From Mixia osmundae IAM 14324 (Eukaryota > Basidiomycota > Mixiomycetes > Mixiales > Mixiaceae), in assembly GCF_000708205.1 (NCBI RefSeq), contig NW_014575558.1, positions 372,001 through 436,000 of the forward strand: DNA of 64,000 bases, in the 5' to 3' direction. This document shows, one piece after another, positions 33,668-45,447 of the stretch; positions within the stretch are counted from its first letter, which is position 1; each line of letters begins with the position of its first letter. A model generated the notes under the pieces. That model had not been told where the DNA came from and did no database searches. It was given only the letters and a program-made list of their open reading frames with translations. Made by a program: the position numbers and the translations under genes.

Positions 33668-35958
33668 ATGTCTCCAGAAGCCGTGGAGCCTAGGACTAGC
33701 TATGGCAATCGCGGCAGAACTGCTGAAAATCCATCCTTTACCGACAAGAACAGATATGACCGAGATCCTACTAATCGCTGCCATTCTGCTCGCAAGCCCA
33801 AGGCTCAAATCCCGCCAGAGACTTACCTCTCGTTGCTCGATACGGATGGGATGATCAATTACACCAAGCCGACGTACAAGGACATCCTCAAAGTCGACGA
33901 AGTACGCGGATGCCATCCGAGATGTGTGATGGCTGCTGACGCTTTGACGCAGCATGGCATCGATTACCATTTTCACAAGTTTCGCAAAAGAAAGGACGTC
34001 AAATCCTGGCGTGCTCATAATGCTGCAATGGGACGTATGGCAGCCTATTGCCTTCTCGTCTCTTTTGCTTCGATCGGCAACGGCTACTCCTGCTCCATCA
34101 TGGTCGGCATTCGCGAAATGGCTCAATATCAACACATGCTTCAAACAACAGACGGGAGGAGTGAGCGAGACTGTTTCGTACATTTATAGATAGCTAACGA
34201 TCGTATAGCACAATTCACTGGCTTTGATTCGCTGGCACTGCGCGATCGTGAATTCTACCTGTTTGGCTCGATGCTCGGCGCTGTTATGGCTGCCTTCATC
34301 GCAGATATCTTTGGTCGCCGCAAGACACTGCTCTGGGGGTGTATCATCGTTTGTGAGTTACCTGATGGCATACCGCTCGCGGTTTACTAATCACACGCCG
34401 CAGACACTGGCGCGGTACTTTCGGCGGTTTCTACGTGGCGTGAGCTTCGAAGCTATGCTATGGGCGCTGCATCGCTGACAGAACGGCAGACTGGCTGCTT
34501 TTTGCAGGTCGCTTCATTGTCGGCATTGGCTCAGCAATGAGCTGGCAAGCCACTTCTCTCATTATTGATGGCGGCTGATGAAGAGACAGTGTCGCCGCTC
34601 CGATCTACATTGCCGAGATTATCTCACCAAAGCTGCGGGGTCTCATGCTTGGTATCTACGGCGCTGCATGGTATATTGGCTGGTGCCTATCAGCGGTCAC
34701 GATTTGCGAGTCGGACCGATTTGTCGCCAACGTTCTGCTGACGCGCTGTTCTTCCAGTGGGCTTCAATAAGATCTATCCTGCTGGCACGGACGTCGCCGA
34801 TTCCGCCTGGCAGTTTCCGCTGGCTTTGCAAGTCGTGCCGAGCGCTATCTTATTCACGTACTCGCTGTCCATTCCGGAATCGCCTAGATGGCTCTGGACG
34901 CAGGGCATGCCACAAAAATCGGCTCTCTATTTCAAGCATCATCACCGGTATGATCCAGCTGGTGATCTCGCCCAACGACAGATCACTCGTCTTGTAGGCA
35001 TGAGCAACAAGCAGCAGTGAGTTCCGCAGCTTGTGGCCTGCCGTAGGTGACAGCTGCTAGGTTGATGGAAGTCTGGTGGCGTCAAAGACCAACATGGACT
35101 GCACTGTATCGCGCTTCGGTAGGCGTGCCAATTGATCTGGCAATGTGCTGACTGCTGCACCGCAGCTCGTGCTCGTTCTATCGTCTAGCGGGCGTGCGTA
35201 TCCCGCCGATGTGATTGTGTCCAGCTGATAGACCGACAGACATTCAGTCGAGCGCGCTCAACCCGAAATGCGAGTCGTCGAGTGCCTCTTCTGCATGTAG
35301 CACTCATTGTGATGACACAGATGTCGAGTGGATCAGGCTCTCCGCTTATAAGAGTCCCAACATGGGGCTCTATCTCAACTTTGCAAACGCGCTCGCAATG
35401 ATGGGCGGCGCAATCGGTGTCGCAATCCTCGTCGAAAGAACTGGCCGGCGGTATCTGTTGGTCGGTGCGAGTCTTCTGACGGCTCTGCTTCTTATGGTCA
35501 CTTTTGCAGTTGGTCTGGACATAGAGGCGACCCTCAATCGTGGTGAAGTCGTCTCGCGCTTCCTCGCACATACCGGTATCGGCATGGGATTCTCTTTTGG
35601 GGCAATCTTCGCATCCTATACGGTCGGTATGCAGCAGATCTACGTCTGCGAGGTCGCGACGAATCGCCATCGCGCCTGGGCGGTCGCAAGCAGCCTGATC
35701 ATCAACCTCCTCGTCGATCTCATTTCGTTGTCAAGCACCAAAAGCCTTGGCATCTGGGTTTTCATTCCCTACATGGCACTTCTCCTCTTCAGCGCGGCTT
35801 TTTACTGGCTCTTCGCTGTCGAGACGGGCTTCGGCAAGACGCTGGAAGAACTTGATGACGCGCATTTTACACTCTCGCCAAAAGTGAAGCGTGCCTTTGT
35901 AAGACTCTTCAGCGAGTCACGCGGTTCCGAGTCAATCGAAGCAGAACATCGCAACTGA
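33668..35958 (+). CDS. MFS sugar transporter
   Basis: Twelve-helix major-facilitator sugar porter. Visible signatures: A-D-I-F-G-R-R-K-T between helices 2 and 3, G-R-F-I-V-G-I-G (helix 4), A-P-I-Y-I-A-E-I-I-S-P-K-L-R-G, S-I-P-E-S-P-R-W-L at the end of helix 6, and V-E-R-T-G-R-R-Y-L in the second half. The N-terminal 130 residues are hydrophilic. Introns are many: GTGAGC near 34161, GTGAGT near 34351, GTGAGC near 34440, and a GC intron 34545-34589 that joins A-M-S to C-V-A-A-P-I-Y. The loop and helices 7-8 (34950-35340) could not be assembled; they may contain further unusual introns or be damaged. Substrate is unknown. Confidence 0.75.
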
Positions 35959-36078
35959 ATAAAGGATTTGACGAAGCCTAGAAAATGAGTGGTTGTCTTA
36001 GGGATATTCGTCGCGGTTTGCAATGCATTCGAAGCGAATCGCTTAATTGCGCGTTCGCGTTTCGCGCCCGTCGTACCC

Positions 36079-39000
36079 ATGGAGCATGAAGTGCTGAGCC
36101 TCCTGCAGGCTACCTTGGGGGCAGACAATGCCGTCAGAGCTCAAGCAGAGCAGAGGCTCACCGGCCTTGCGAGCTCTGGCATGGGAGGCAGGTCGTTAGC
36201 TCGGCGTATAGCAAGGCTCACATGGATCAATTTACAGAGCTTCCTCTGGCACTCATTCGGCTGCTCCTCGAGCATCAGCTGGAAATTCCGCTTCGTCAAG
36301 CATCTGGTCTGCTCCTCAACAAATACGTCAAGGAGCACTGGTCCATCTTTTTTGCCTCTTTCCTCGGTTCGCCGCCCCCTCATGATGTGATTTCGGCCAA
36401 GCTCTACTCGTCGCCGCTCACACCATGACGCAGGCCAAAGATCAGATACGGCAAGCGTTGCTTGCAGGCCTATCCGACTCCCAACGAAAGATCAGGACGA
36501 CATGCGTCAGTAAAACGCGTCGTGGGTTTTCTCAGCTGAGGCGAGCAAACAGGCACTCGTGATCGCTCTGCTTGGCCAATGCGACTGGCCAGACGAATGG
36601 CCAGAGCTCATGAATCAACTACTCAAGCTCTTGGCGACGGGGCAATCGGACAGCGTTCATGGGGCACTGCGCGTGCTAGCAGACTTTGTCAAAGGCGATT
36701 TGACTGAGGATCAGCTACTGCCCGTCGCCAATGACATGTTGCCTACACTACTGAAGATCCTCTGCTCTGCTCCAGCCTACTCAGCGTTGACACGCTCGCG
36801 GACGATCGCCATCTTTCGAGAGTGTCTATCTGCGCTCTACATGGTCAAAGACACGTATCCGGACGCAGTCGAGAAATCACTCAACGTCATCATGCCCCAG
36901 TGGCTTTCTGCATTCGTTCGTCTTCTCGAGGAGACACCTCTTATGGCCTATCTACACACTGCCGACGAGAAGAGCTGGGAAGAGCTAGCGGTTCGCTCAG
37001 AGATCTTCAAAGGACTCCTCAGGACCTTCTCCTATTTCCCAAAGGCTGCTTCTCCATACTTGCCCCGCCTACTCGAGCTAGCAACGCGCGACTTGAGTGC
37101 CGTCATGGGTTTGTATCGCTCGATATATCTCAACGATGAACTCGACGATTCGCGGCTGGAGCCCGTCATCGGCGCAGATGAAGGCAGCGATGTCACAGTG
37201 ACGCTATCAGATTATATCAATCGGGGTCTCGAATTCATTGGAGCGGCTCTCATGAAGAAGCCTGCTCACAAACTCTTCTTCAATGAGCGGACGCGTACAG
37301 CAACGCCTTTGCTCAGCCAGGCTTATCAGCTTGCGATGTTCTATGCCCAGATTACTACAGACGACGAGGAAGCTTGGCAGACCGATCCGAACAGCTTTGC
37401 CGCCGAGGAGGAAGAAGAGAACCCGGGCTACAGTCTTCGAGTAGCCAGTCAAGACCTTCTCGCCTCGCTCCTCGATTTCCATCAGAAGCAAAACTCAGGG
37501 AGTGCCTTCACTGCCGTGCTCAAAGCTCGTCTCAATGAGGGCGAGCAAATGCGACGAGCTGATCAGGCAGACTGGTGGAAGCCGCTTGAGGCCGTACTCT
37601 ATACGTTGCAATCTATACCCGACGACTCAGATACCCCGCCATATGCTCACGAAGATCAAGCGCTTCTTCGAAGCATGGTCTCGAACTACTACAATGCGAC
37701 CAGTCAGCCTCTGCTGCAAGGCCGTGTCATGGTCTTCGCTAGCAGACAATGTTCCATCTTGCCAAGCGATCAGCTTGACATGTACATTGACGGCGCGATC
37801 CAAGTATTAGAGACCACGTCGCTGAGCAACGAGGTCAAAATCTCAGCTCTCGTAGCTTTGAAAGGGTTTTGCCGCTCCGCTCCCCAGCTGGTCAAAGCTC
37901 GCATGCTGCGTATTCTGCACAACCTTGCAACTTTCCTACCTTCGGCCTCGGACAACACTTTGACGTTACTGCTCGATCTAATGTCACTTGTCATTGGCCT
38001 TGGCGAAGGCATGCTGAACGCCGAAGCCGCGTCCGTCATCGTCGCAATCGCGCTAGACACCTGGCAGAAGCAGTTCACAGATCCTTTCGTGGCTGATGCT
38101 GTTGGCGATCTACTCGAGAAGCTCGCGTCAGATCCTTCAGAAGAAGTACATGCAGTACTCGTGCGCGACGCGGCACCCCGTATTACTGCAGCACTCGCGC
38201 TAGCCGACTCGACAGACCAAGACCAAGCTGTGCTTGCCACCTCGGCTGCTAGCCTGCTCGAGAATGTACTATCGGGACAGAGAAGCTCTCTCAGCCTTGG
38301 CATGTATGCAGCTATCGCTCCTACATTGCTCGACATTGGCGCAAAGACATCTGACGTGAACATCGTCCAGGCAAGCTGATCTGTGCGTAGCCTGTGCTGA
38401 TGCTGACCTGGCCGCAGACCGTCATTGCCTCGCTCATCCACGTCGTCCGCAAGGCGTGTCCCGAACTCGTAGCATACCGCAATCCGAGCGGCGCATCCGG
38501 CATGCAGCTCTTGCTTTCGATCATTGCTCGTCAATTACAGCCAGAGCAGAGCGAGTCTTCCGGTCTGTTCGTCGGCGATCTGCTACTGCATGTCATGCGC
38601 AAAGCCGGCCAGGAGCTATCGGATATTCTGCCAGACCTGCTACGCGCGCTCGTCACTAGACTTGCGCTGGCAGAGACGGGTACCTTTTCGCAAAGCCTCA
38701 TTGTGCCGATCGCCTACGTTTTGCATGCCAACGCCGATCAAACCATCGAGCTCTTACGTTATGTGTCTCTTCCTTCGGGTCAGAATGGCCTCGAGATCTT
38801 TCTGAGGGCATGGGCGGATAATGCAGAGACCTTTCAAGGCTACTGGCAGATCCGCATCAGCTCCTGTGCACTAGCGATACTGCTCCTCAGCGACAACGTC
38901 ATCCTGGATACACTACTTGTCAAGGGCGAGCGTATACTCGATGCCAATAGTGCTACAACCATCATGACTCGAGCAAGGAAGCGCCAACTTCCAGACCATT

Positions 39001-39463
39001 TCCAGCAAATCCCTTTCCGTGCAAAAGCTCTCAAGATCTTGCTGAGCGATCTGCAAGGCGCGGGTGACTCTAGCGTCGCTGCTGCCCTACAAGCCGATGC
39101 CGAGTCGGACGACGGCGATGATGGCGAGGGCTGGGAGGATGAGACGGACGCTTTCAGTACCAAGAACAAAGACGCGCTAGACCTATCTGCGATGCTTGGC
39201 CATGATGGTCAATGGAGAGATGACGATGATCTCGTCGAAGAGGACGAGGCTGACGAGGATATCAAGAATGATGCGCTCTATAGCGTGAACCTCTCCGTAA
39301 GTCATCAAATCCGAGAGAACTTCAGCTGACTAGTCTCTCGCAGGAGCATGTCGTGCGAACGCTTCGCCAAGCATACGAGCAGTATCGAGCTCTCGTCACC
39401 GAGTATGGTCAGCACTGTCTCACGACAGATGAGCAGCGTGTCTTGCAACAAGTATTGCAATGA
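36079..39463 (+). CDS. KAP114: Importin-9 / KAP114 family karyopherin
   Basis: HEAT-repeat nuclear import receptor; family members carry histones, TBP and other cargo. The N-terminal exons give M-E-H-E-V-L-S-L-L-Q-A-T-L, and R-Q-A-S-G-L-L-L-N-K-Y-V-K-E-H-W, the importin-beta N-terminal pattern. A 600-codon exon (36559-38379) has Q-C-D-W-P-D-E-W-P-E-L, typical of importin-9. The C-terminal part has an acidic insert (D-D-G-D-D-G-E-G-W-E-D-E near 39105-39140), also a feature of this family, and ends with a short exon to 39463. Length is about 1,030 residues. It converges on MAS2, with 38 bp between stops. Confidence 0.9.
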
Positions 39464-39501
39464 TACACATCTACATTGACAGTTGCGAGGAGTGTGATCG
39501 T

Positions 39502-41286
39502 CTAGCGACCTGCGAGACCGTACTTCCTGAGTACGCTCTTGACATCTGGTAGCCCTCTTGTGTTTCCTTGGAAAACGATGGTGGGCTGACCAGATCTACC
39601 TGCCGAAGCATCTGGTCGCAAAACCCTCGTAGCAACACGGTGTAGATCGTCCAGCGTGACTGCGTCGATACGCTCGCACATGACTTCGACGGGAATCTTG
39701 TGACCATGTACCTGCACTTGCCGACCGAGATCTTCGACCTGCACCATCCGGCTCTCGAGTGCCATCATGAGAGAGCTTTTGAGCTGATTTCTCGCCCGCG
39801 AGAGCTCTGCAAGACTGATGCCATTGTAAGCAGGCCTCGTGATGACATCTAGCTGTTGCGCAATGAGCTGGGGTGCTTGTCGAACAAAGCTAGGAGCGAC
39901 CGCTAGCGCAAGACCAAACAGGCCGGAGTCGAGGTAGCAGTGGTGGAAAGCAGCTGCAAAATCGACAGTGTGATACTGGTTGAGAACTGAGGTATATAAG
40001 CGCGAGTACATTCCCTTGCCAGGTCCACCTAGCGTATTGATCAGCCTGATTCGATATCAGGGAAAGGTATGACGTACCAGCAGAGAACGAGCTGCCGCCC
40101 CCCAGCAGGACTTGCAAAGTCGCGAGAGCGTATATGTCTGGATCATGAATTGATAGGCCCTCGTAGCCGATGTAGATGTGGCTGAACTCGAGCTCATCAT
40201 TCTCCATGATGCAGGTGCCGCCGGTGTAGCGAGCTTTTGCGATCGCGAGTTTGCGATATTCCGACTCCTCCGATGCTACGAGATCGGCAAGTTCACCGGC
40301 TGCCTCTCGTGCTCTTGTTGCAGCGGAAGTGGATAGGTTCTTGTATGGTCTAGGTGCGCTGGCTTTGCTGCTCGAGACGGGACTTGGATGTAATATCTGA
40401 CTCGTAGACTGGGCGGGAGTGATGGACGATGGCAAGTGGCCAAAGTGTTCTCTGCCAATGTCGAGCAGTGCCTGATGATCGATGCCCGCTCCAGCTAGGA
40501 CGATGCGCTCTGGCCTATACCACATCTTGACGAATGCCCTCAACGTTTCTGGCGTCATGCTTTCAAGATGCTCGTCTGGGCAGAGCAGCGGATTGCCGAG
40601 CGTGTTGCCACTAAAGGCAGTCTCGTGGAGTATCTCGGGCAGGATCATCTCTGGCTTCGCTTTGATCTCCTTGATCTCCCAAAAGATGGCCTGTCGCTGT
40701 TCGTCGAGTTCCTGTTGAGTGATGAGCGGATTCAGTACTGTGTCGGCAAGTAAGGCGATCACTTTAGGCAGGCTATGGGTGTACGAGGAGGCTTGGTACA
40801 TGATTGTCTCTCGAGAGGAGGATGAGAGGAATTGGCCACCGAGGAATTCGAGTTCTTGTGACATTTGCTCGCCAGATCGAGACTTTGTGCTCTGCCATAG
40901 CTCATGTGAGGCATGCCAGTGTGATCATCGTGATTGAGAGCTTACCTTGAAGGCTAGCCTGTCCAGTACATGGCTGCATCCTCTCGTCCGATCGTTCTCG
41001 TACCGCGAACCCGTGTCGACGTAGATGCCTGCGGAGACGAAGTGGCCAGGCGTAGACTCTGTCGCCACTCTGACGCCATTGGGCAGCGTCGTTGTCTGCA
41101 GTAGGGCTGCCGAGCTAGGACTTGCAGGCTGGAATGTGTGCCTTTGTTAGCTCCAACCTTGGGAGATGCTGTGGCACGCACAGGCTTGGCTGTCGGCAGC
41201 CTGCTCTCTGCTGATTTCGATAGGGAGGCATATCGCTGGGTCCTCGACAGCGAAGTGTTCAGCAATCGCTGAGCTGAAGGCCTCAT
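39502..41286 (-). CDS. MAS2: Mitochondrial processing peptidase alpha subunit
   Basis: Substrate-recognition subunit of the matrix peptidase that removes presequences. From the ATG at 41286 (an alternative lies at 41343) the N-terminus is a basic presequence. An intron starting GTGCGT joins it to T-T-L-P-N-G-V-R-V-A-T-E-S. The alpha subunit lacks the catalytic HxxEH, and here the region reads R-G-C-S-H-V-L-D-R-L-A-F-K. The glycine-rich loop G-G-G-S-S-F-S-A-G joined to G-P-G-K-G-M-Y-S-R-L-Y identifies alpha-MPP. The C-terminus is K-Y-G-L-A-G-R. Introns are GT-AG. Confidence 0.92.
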
Positions 41287-41427
41287 GCTGTCTCGCTGGA
41301 AACGCTGGCTTTCCGGCAATTTCACGAGAGTGCGACTCCGCATTCTCCGCAAGAACTTGCCACGTCATTGCCTTCACCGACCACGAACAAACAATGGCCC
41401 TCGATCGAATGCAATCGTCTGACTTTC

Positions 41428-42863
41428 CTATTCTGGCTTGACAAGCTTCATAGACACATACGGCATGCATTGCGTAACCTCTACTCGGATCAGAATGTGT
41501 CATGTACGAAGGAGCTGGCTGCTTGCCTTTGGGCTGCAGGAATGCGGCATCAGCTCTCGAGCAGTCATATTCTTCCCAATCTGCAGTCGGTCCTGCGCCA
41601 TTGCAGAATAGCGTCACGCTACTTGTCTCGATGACAATTTTGCCTGTTGCGCCGGTGAGGAAGATCGTGAAGAAGGCGTTGGCGATGCAGCTGCATAGAT
41701 GCAAACCAAAACTATCAGCCCGCAAGAAGTGCATTTCCCTTGGAGCGTACCATCTCCGCCACATTTGCCAATTGACATTGTCGGTCGTCACCGGGACATT
41801 GTTGATCATTACTGAAAACCGAGTACCCTGGTCGTCCGAATGAACCGGCGTAATATGAACGTCTTCTTCGCCAAAGTCATCCTGTAGAGAGTGTCAATCT
41901 TTGCTGACAGATAGATTTGCATGACCTACAAACTGGATCTTCCAGAATTCTTCTTCTTCGGCGAGATCAGGCGGCATCGCCACAAATGCAATTTCGAGCA
42001 GTCTATCGCGCTTGCCAGGCCTTTGTACGATGACTTGCCTTTGACTTGTCTCTTCGTATTCGCTTGCATCGCATTTGGCAGTCACGAAAACTGTAGATGA
42101 CATGGCCCTCAGGCCACCGTCCAACGCCGCCTTGGCGTGCTTACCACTAAAAGAGTACTCCAATTGATCAGCGGGGCGCACATCATTGCCGATGACATAT
42201 TCGAAGCCGGGGTGGCAGATCGTGATACCTGACACCGTATCAGTGTCATCCGTAGCCGGAAACATCAGAGCACCTTTCGGGCTGCCGATCGCCTCGAGAT
42301 CGCACGCGTCGGGTGGAAGGTCAGGATCGTCTTGACCGCACAAGAGATGCAACGTCGGCACCTCGAGCGTTGACACCGTCCTATCGGTCGTGCGTATCCA
42401 GAAAAAGACTTCAAGCATGGGTAAGCAGCAATTATCCCATTCGATGAGATCGGCCCGTCCGACCGCCCAATTGTCCACACTGAACGCGACCTTGATGACC
42501 GCGCCTGTGCTTGTAGTCTCTATAGTTTCGAGATCGGCTTGTACCCATTGCGGATCCTGAACATCACGTGAGCTGGGTCTGGTCGTAGGAACGATACATG
42601 CAGCTCGCCTCGATGGAAATCTTAGGCTGCCAATATGCGCTTCCCGTGCTCGTGATGACCTTTGTCATCAGTACTGTGACTTTGTATGGCTTAGCGCTCG
42701 ATTGAGCGAAAGTGATCGGCTTCTGAAAGCTGAAAGGCCTGCAGCTGGCCGTATACCAGAAGCGGATTGTGTAAGTTTGTAAGAAACGAGGCTGGAGGGC
42801 CTGCGCCGATGCAAGACATAGTATGCTGGTGAGAGTCAGCAAGGAAGCAAGCATGACGAGCAT
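41428..42863 (-). CDS. Secreted two-module cysteine protein
   Basis: Signal peptide MLVMLASLLTLTSILCLASA. Module 1: Q-T-Y-T-I-R-F-W-Y-T-A-S-C-R-P, I-E-W-D-N-CC-L-P, V-S-T-L, L-H-L-L-C, Cys, I-G-S-P-K. Module 2: I-T-I-C-H-P-G-F-E-Y, V-F-V-T-A-K-C, G-T-R-F-S-V-M-I, a CC-equivalent region near 41690, V-T-L-F-C, Cys, L-Q-P-K, tail E-V-T-Q-C. Two introns start with GC: 42608-42557 (GAG/GCGAGC) and 41526-41481 (G/GCAAGC). The second gives a stop at 41428; read unspliced, the frame would run on into the 5' end of MAS2. The module-boundary intron (near 42275-42230) is phase 1. It is divergent from the next gene by 123 bp. Confidence 0.72.
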
Positions 42864-42986
42864 CCGAAGAAGCCGTGATCGTTGTGAGGGACATTGAGGG
42901 AGAGGGGTGTGGCGGAAAACCGTGATCGGTTATCGTCGCGTTGTTAGCCGAGAATGTGCAAAGAAGAAGCCCGTCGACGAACACGA
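42864..42986. promoter_or_regulatory. Short shared promoter of two module genes
   Basis: 123 bp separate the start codons of two divergent secreted two-module genes, repeating the arrangement at 21.7 kb. No specific element is identified; the call rests on arrangement. Confidence 0.4.
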
Positions 42987-44388
42987 ATGGTTCTGCCTTG
43001 TTTCTTCCTCATCATCAGCTTTGTCCATGCTCGGGATGCGTTTCTTCTACGGTTCACTGCCGAAGGCAGATGTCAACACGGCAACAGGGGCGATCCAGGT
43101 TGGGTGCCGCTCAGTCTATTCGAGGTACCGAGCATGGCAGAAATGAACTATCGAGTAGGAACCCTGCACCAAAACATCAGATTGATCACACTGTCTCAAC
43201 CTGATTGGGTAGCCTCGATTGCCGAATATGTCGCTTCACCCTCAGATACACATTTTGAGATTGAAATTACCGCTTGGCTCGTGCTCGTCGCTCTTGCCAT
43301 CACAGACGATCCAGTCTTCAGAGCCAGGAAAAGTATTATCAAGTCAGTCACCAGACCATGTTAAACATACTCAGCCAGTTTTGATGGCATTTGTCACGTC
43401 AGGCAATGCTGCAGGCCGGTATACGATTTTCAGATCGACGTCGGCTGGCCCAGGCGTCTGCCACTTGTTACCACAGCTGATCACCGCTGAGGCAATGCGG
43501 CAGGTGATTGGCGCACTCAGCCGGCCTCTTTCGGATTCAAGCTCGTATGCAATTATGCAGGCGTCGAAGAATGCGAGCCATATTGGCCTGAGCCTTTCGG
43601 CAAGTCAGCTCCCAAAGTTTGCGCGCATGCATACTTATGTGCATGCACAGTCATACCTTGTCAGCTTGACGATCATGTAGAGCTGATCTCTCAGCCCATG
43701 TTGCCATTTGTGACCCGAAGCTATCGCCTACGCATGGGCTTCTTGACCGCCACTTGCTCACCGCCAAAGGCCCCCGGCGTTCGGTCATTGCCCTCAGCAT
43801 TCCTCCAGAATTACGACGCGCTTACCTTCGCGTGGGATCTCACCAACTCTCGCGAGGCAGGCCTCGTTCTCACTGAAGTGCGCAAGTATATGAACCTAGA
43901 GACCCTTGTGACCAAGAGAGCAGTCGGAGGCCTGGCCTATGCCGTCCGGCGTCACTTGGCGACGTACTTCAGAGCTTCGTCAGGATCTCGAACAGGTCAC
44001 CATCGAAGTCATCATTCCCATCGAGATTGATCGCACCACCCTCGCCTCTAATCCAGCTGCTGACGCGATAATCAAAACTTGCTGTCGAGCATATGTCATC
44101 ATCAATGCAGCCCTACGGTATTTCGAAGGTCACTTCACAGACAAAGTCTATTTCACCCCGTACTCACAAAGATGCTGCAGAAGGTGAGATCTTAGACAGG
44201 GAAGTCACGATAACCTGCAAGCCAAGCTACTCGGAGACGATGTGCCCGCAATCGTGGCCGGAAGAAACAAGTGAGCTCACGGACGCCCTGCACACTCAAG
44301 TTGACACAGACTGTTGACAGCTACAGTTTGCTACTATATCAGCTCGTCCATTGTCATCTCGACGATCCAAGGCCACGTGCAAGCTTGA
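42987..44388 (+). CDS. Secreted two-module cysteine protein
   Basis: Signal peptide MVLPCFFLIISFVHA. Module 1 begins F-L-L-R-F-T-A-E-G-R-C and ends F-K-L-V-C-N-Y then C-E-P-Y-W-P-E-P (near 43540-43600). Module 2: Y-R-L-R-M-G-F-L-T-A-T-C-S-P-P, V-T-I-E-V-I-I-P-I, I-K-T-CC-R-A-Y, V-T-I-T-C-K-P, C-P-Q-S-W-P, then a phase-1 intron (A/GTGAGC near 44270) and the tail T-V-C-Y-Y-I-S-S-S-I-V-I. Exon boundaries in module 1 and the centre (43340-43700) are only approximate. Function is unknown. Confidence 0.62.
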
Positions 44389-44439
44389 TTTCCAGTGGAA
44401 CGAGCAAGAGCCTGCTCACTGGGCCACAGTAATGCATTG

Positions 44440-45258
44440 TCAAGCCCTCACTGTCCTGCGCATGTACGGGCGATGTCGAGTGCATTTCCATTCAAGGTGC
44501 ACGCACCATTCACTGCAGACGTTTTGACAGTCAAAATCGCGCACATTTTGTGGGAGTACGGTAGCTCGATGGACAAAGCGGATATTGACGATCGTGTCCC
44601 GGCGTCGCAGTCGCAGCTGGGCCACCGTCAGCTCTCATCAGGAAATGACGACTCTTTGCTTGCTTGCAGTAGCTTACTATGTTGCCCGCCAAATTGGGTT
44701 TCCGTGTTTGCTGCATCAAGGTAGACAGATCTAGGATAGGGGAAGCTTAAGTAACTTGCCCGAGATCAGGCAGAATCCTCACTGAGCGTGACATGAACCT
44801 AACAGCATCGCGAGTAGGGCCAATGCTAGGTTCCAGTGGCTTAAAGCGACAAAGACCCAACGACGAGATTGAGCCGCAAACCGAATCAGTATGACGAGGG
44901 TGTAGAAATGCAATGACTTCAGGAGGTCCCCCAGCTGGTAATGATTTCGGGTCGCTCAGATTCACGTGAATAGTCATTCGGTACCTTTGCAGGGTCAATC
45001 TCTTCGAGATTTGACCGTTCGCAAGTGTGCCGATTGCCCAGTATTCCAGCATGAATGTATCGTCATCGACATCGCACCTTGTGTCGAACACGGGTTTTTG
45101 CAGTTGTCGAGGTTGGGTGAAGTAAACAGAGGGCTACCATGCACAATCTATAGCCCACTCGGCAGAGGTGGGCCACCCGTCTACACCGACAGTGTAGGCG
45201 GCATTGATCGTTGCCGCGAAGACGGCACGGATGCTCTGAGCGAGAAAAACAAGCTGCA
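44440..45258 (-). CDS. Secreted cysteine-module protein, probably one module
   Basis: Signal-like start MQLVFLAQSIRAVFAATINA, then A-Y-T-V-G-V-D-G-W and E-W-A-I-D-C, equivalent to the family's first strand. Following exons include Y-R-M-T-I-H-V-N-L (near 44960) and, nearer the end, A-G-N-I-V-S-Y-C-K-Q with a later P-L-C-P (near 44600-44680). The CC site and the exact exon joints were not found, so the gene outline is approximate and it could end earlier (near 44747). It lies downstream of a two-module member on the same strand. Confidence 0.4.
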
Positions 45259-45447
45259 TGAGTGCTGGATTTTGTCGTGCCGTGCGAAGTGATCGCGAGT
45301 GACAATCGGTTTGCACGACGCGAGTGCAGGGGATCAGACGCAACGGCGCAACTTCGAACGAGATCATGCATTGGTCGTTGTCATTCTTCGACATGGATGG
45401 GCGTAAACATCGCCTGAGCTTCGCATACGCTTCGCGCTGTAGCTGTA

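Noticed and set aside
40887-41010. Loss of the catalytic metal motif in the alpha-MPP gene as a sign of pseudogenisation
   Set aside because: Alpha subunits normally lack HxxEH; the glycine-rich loop and C-terminus are intact.
41098-41234. A 29-nt intron in MAS2 (GTTGGA to TTCCAG)
   Set aside because: An upstream GTGCGT donor gives a normal 53-nt intron with the same acceptor and phase, so no ultra-short intron is needed.
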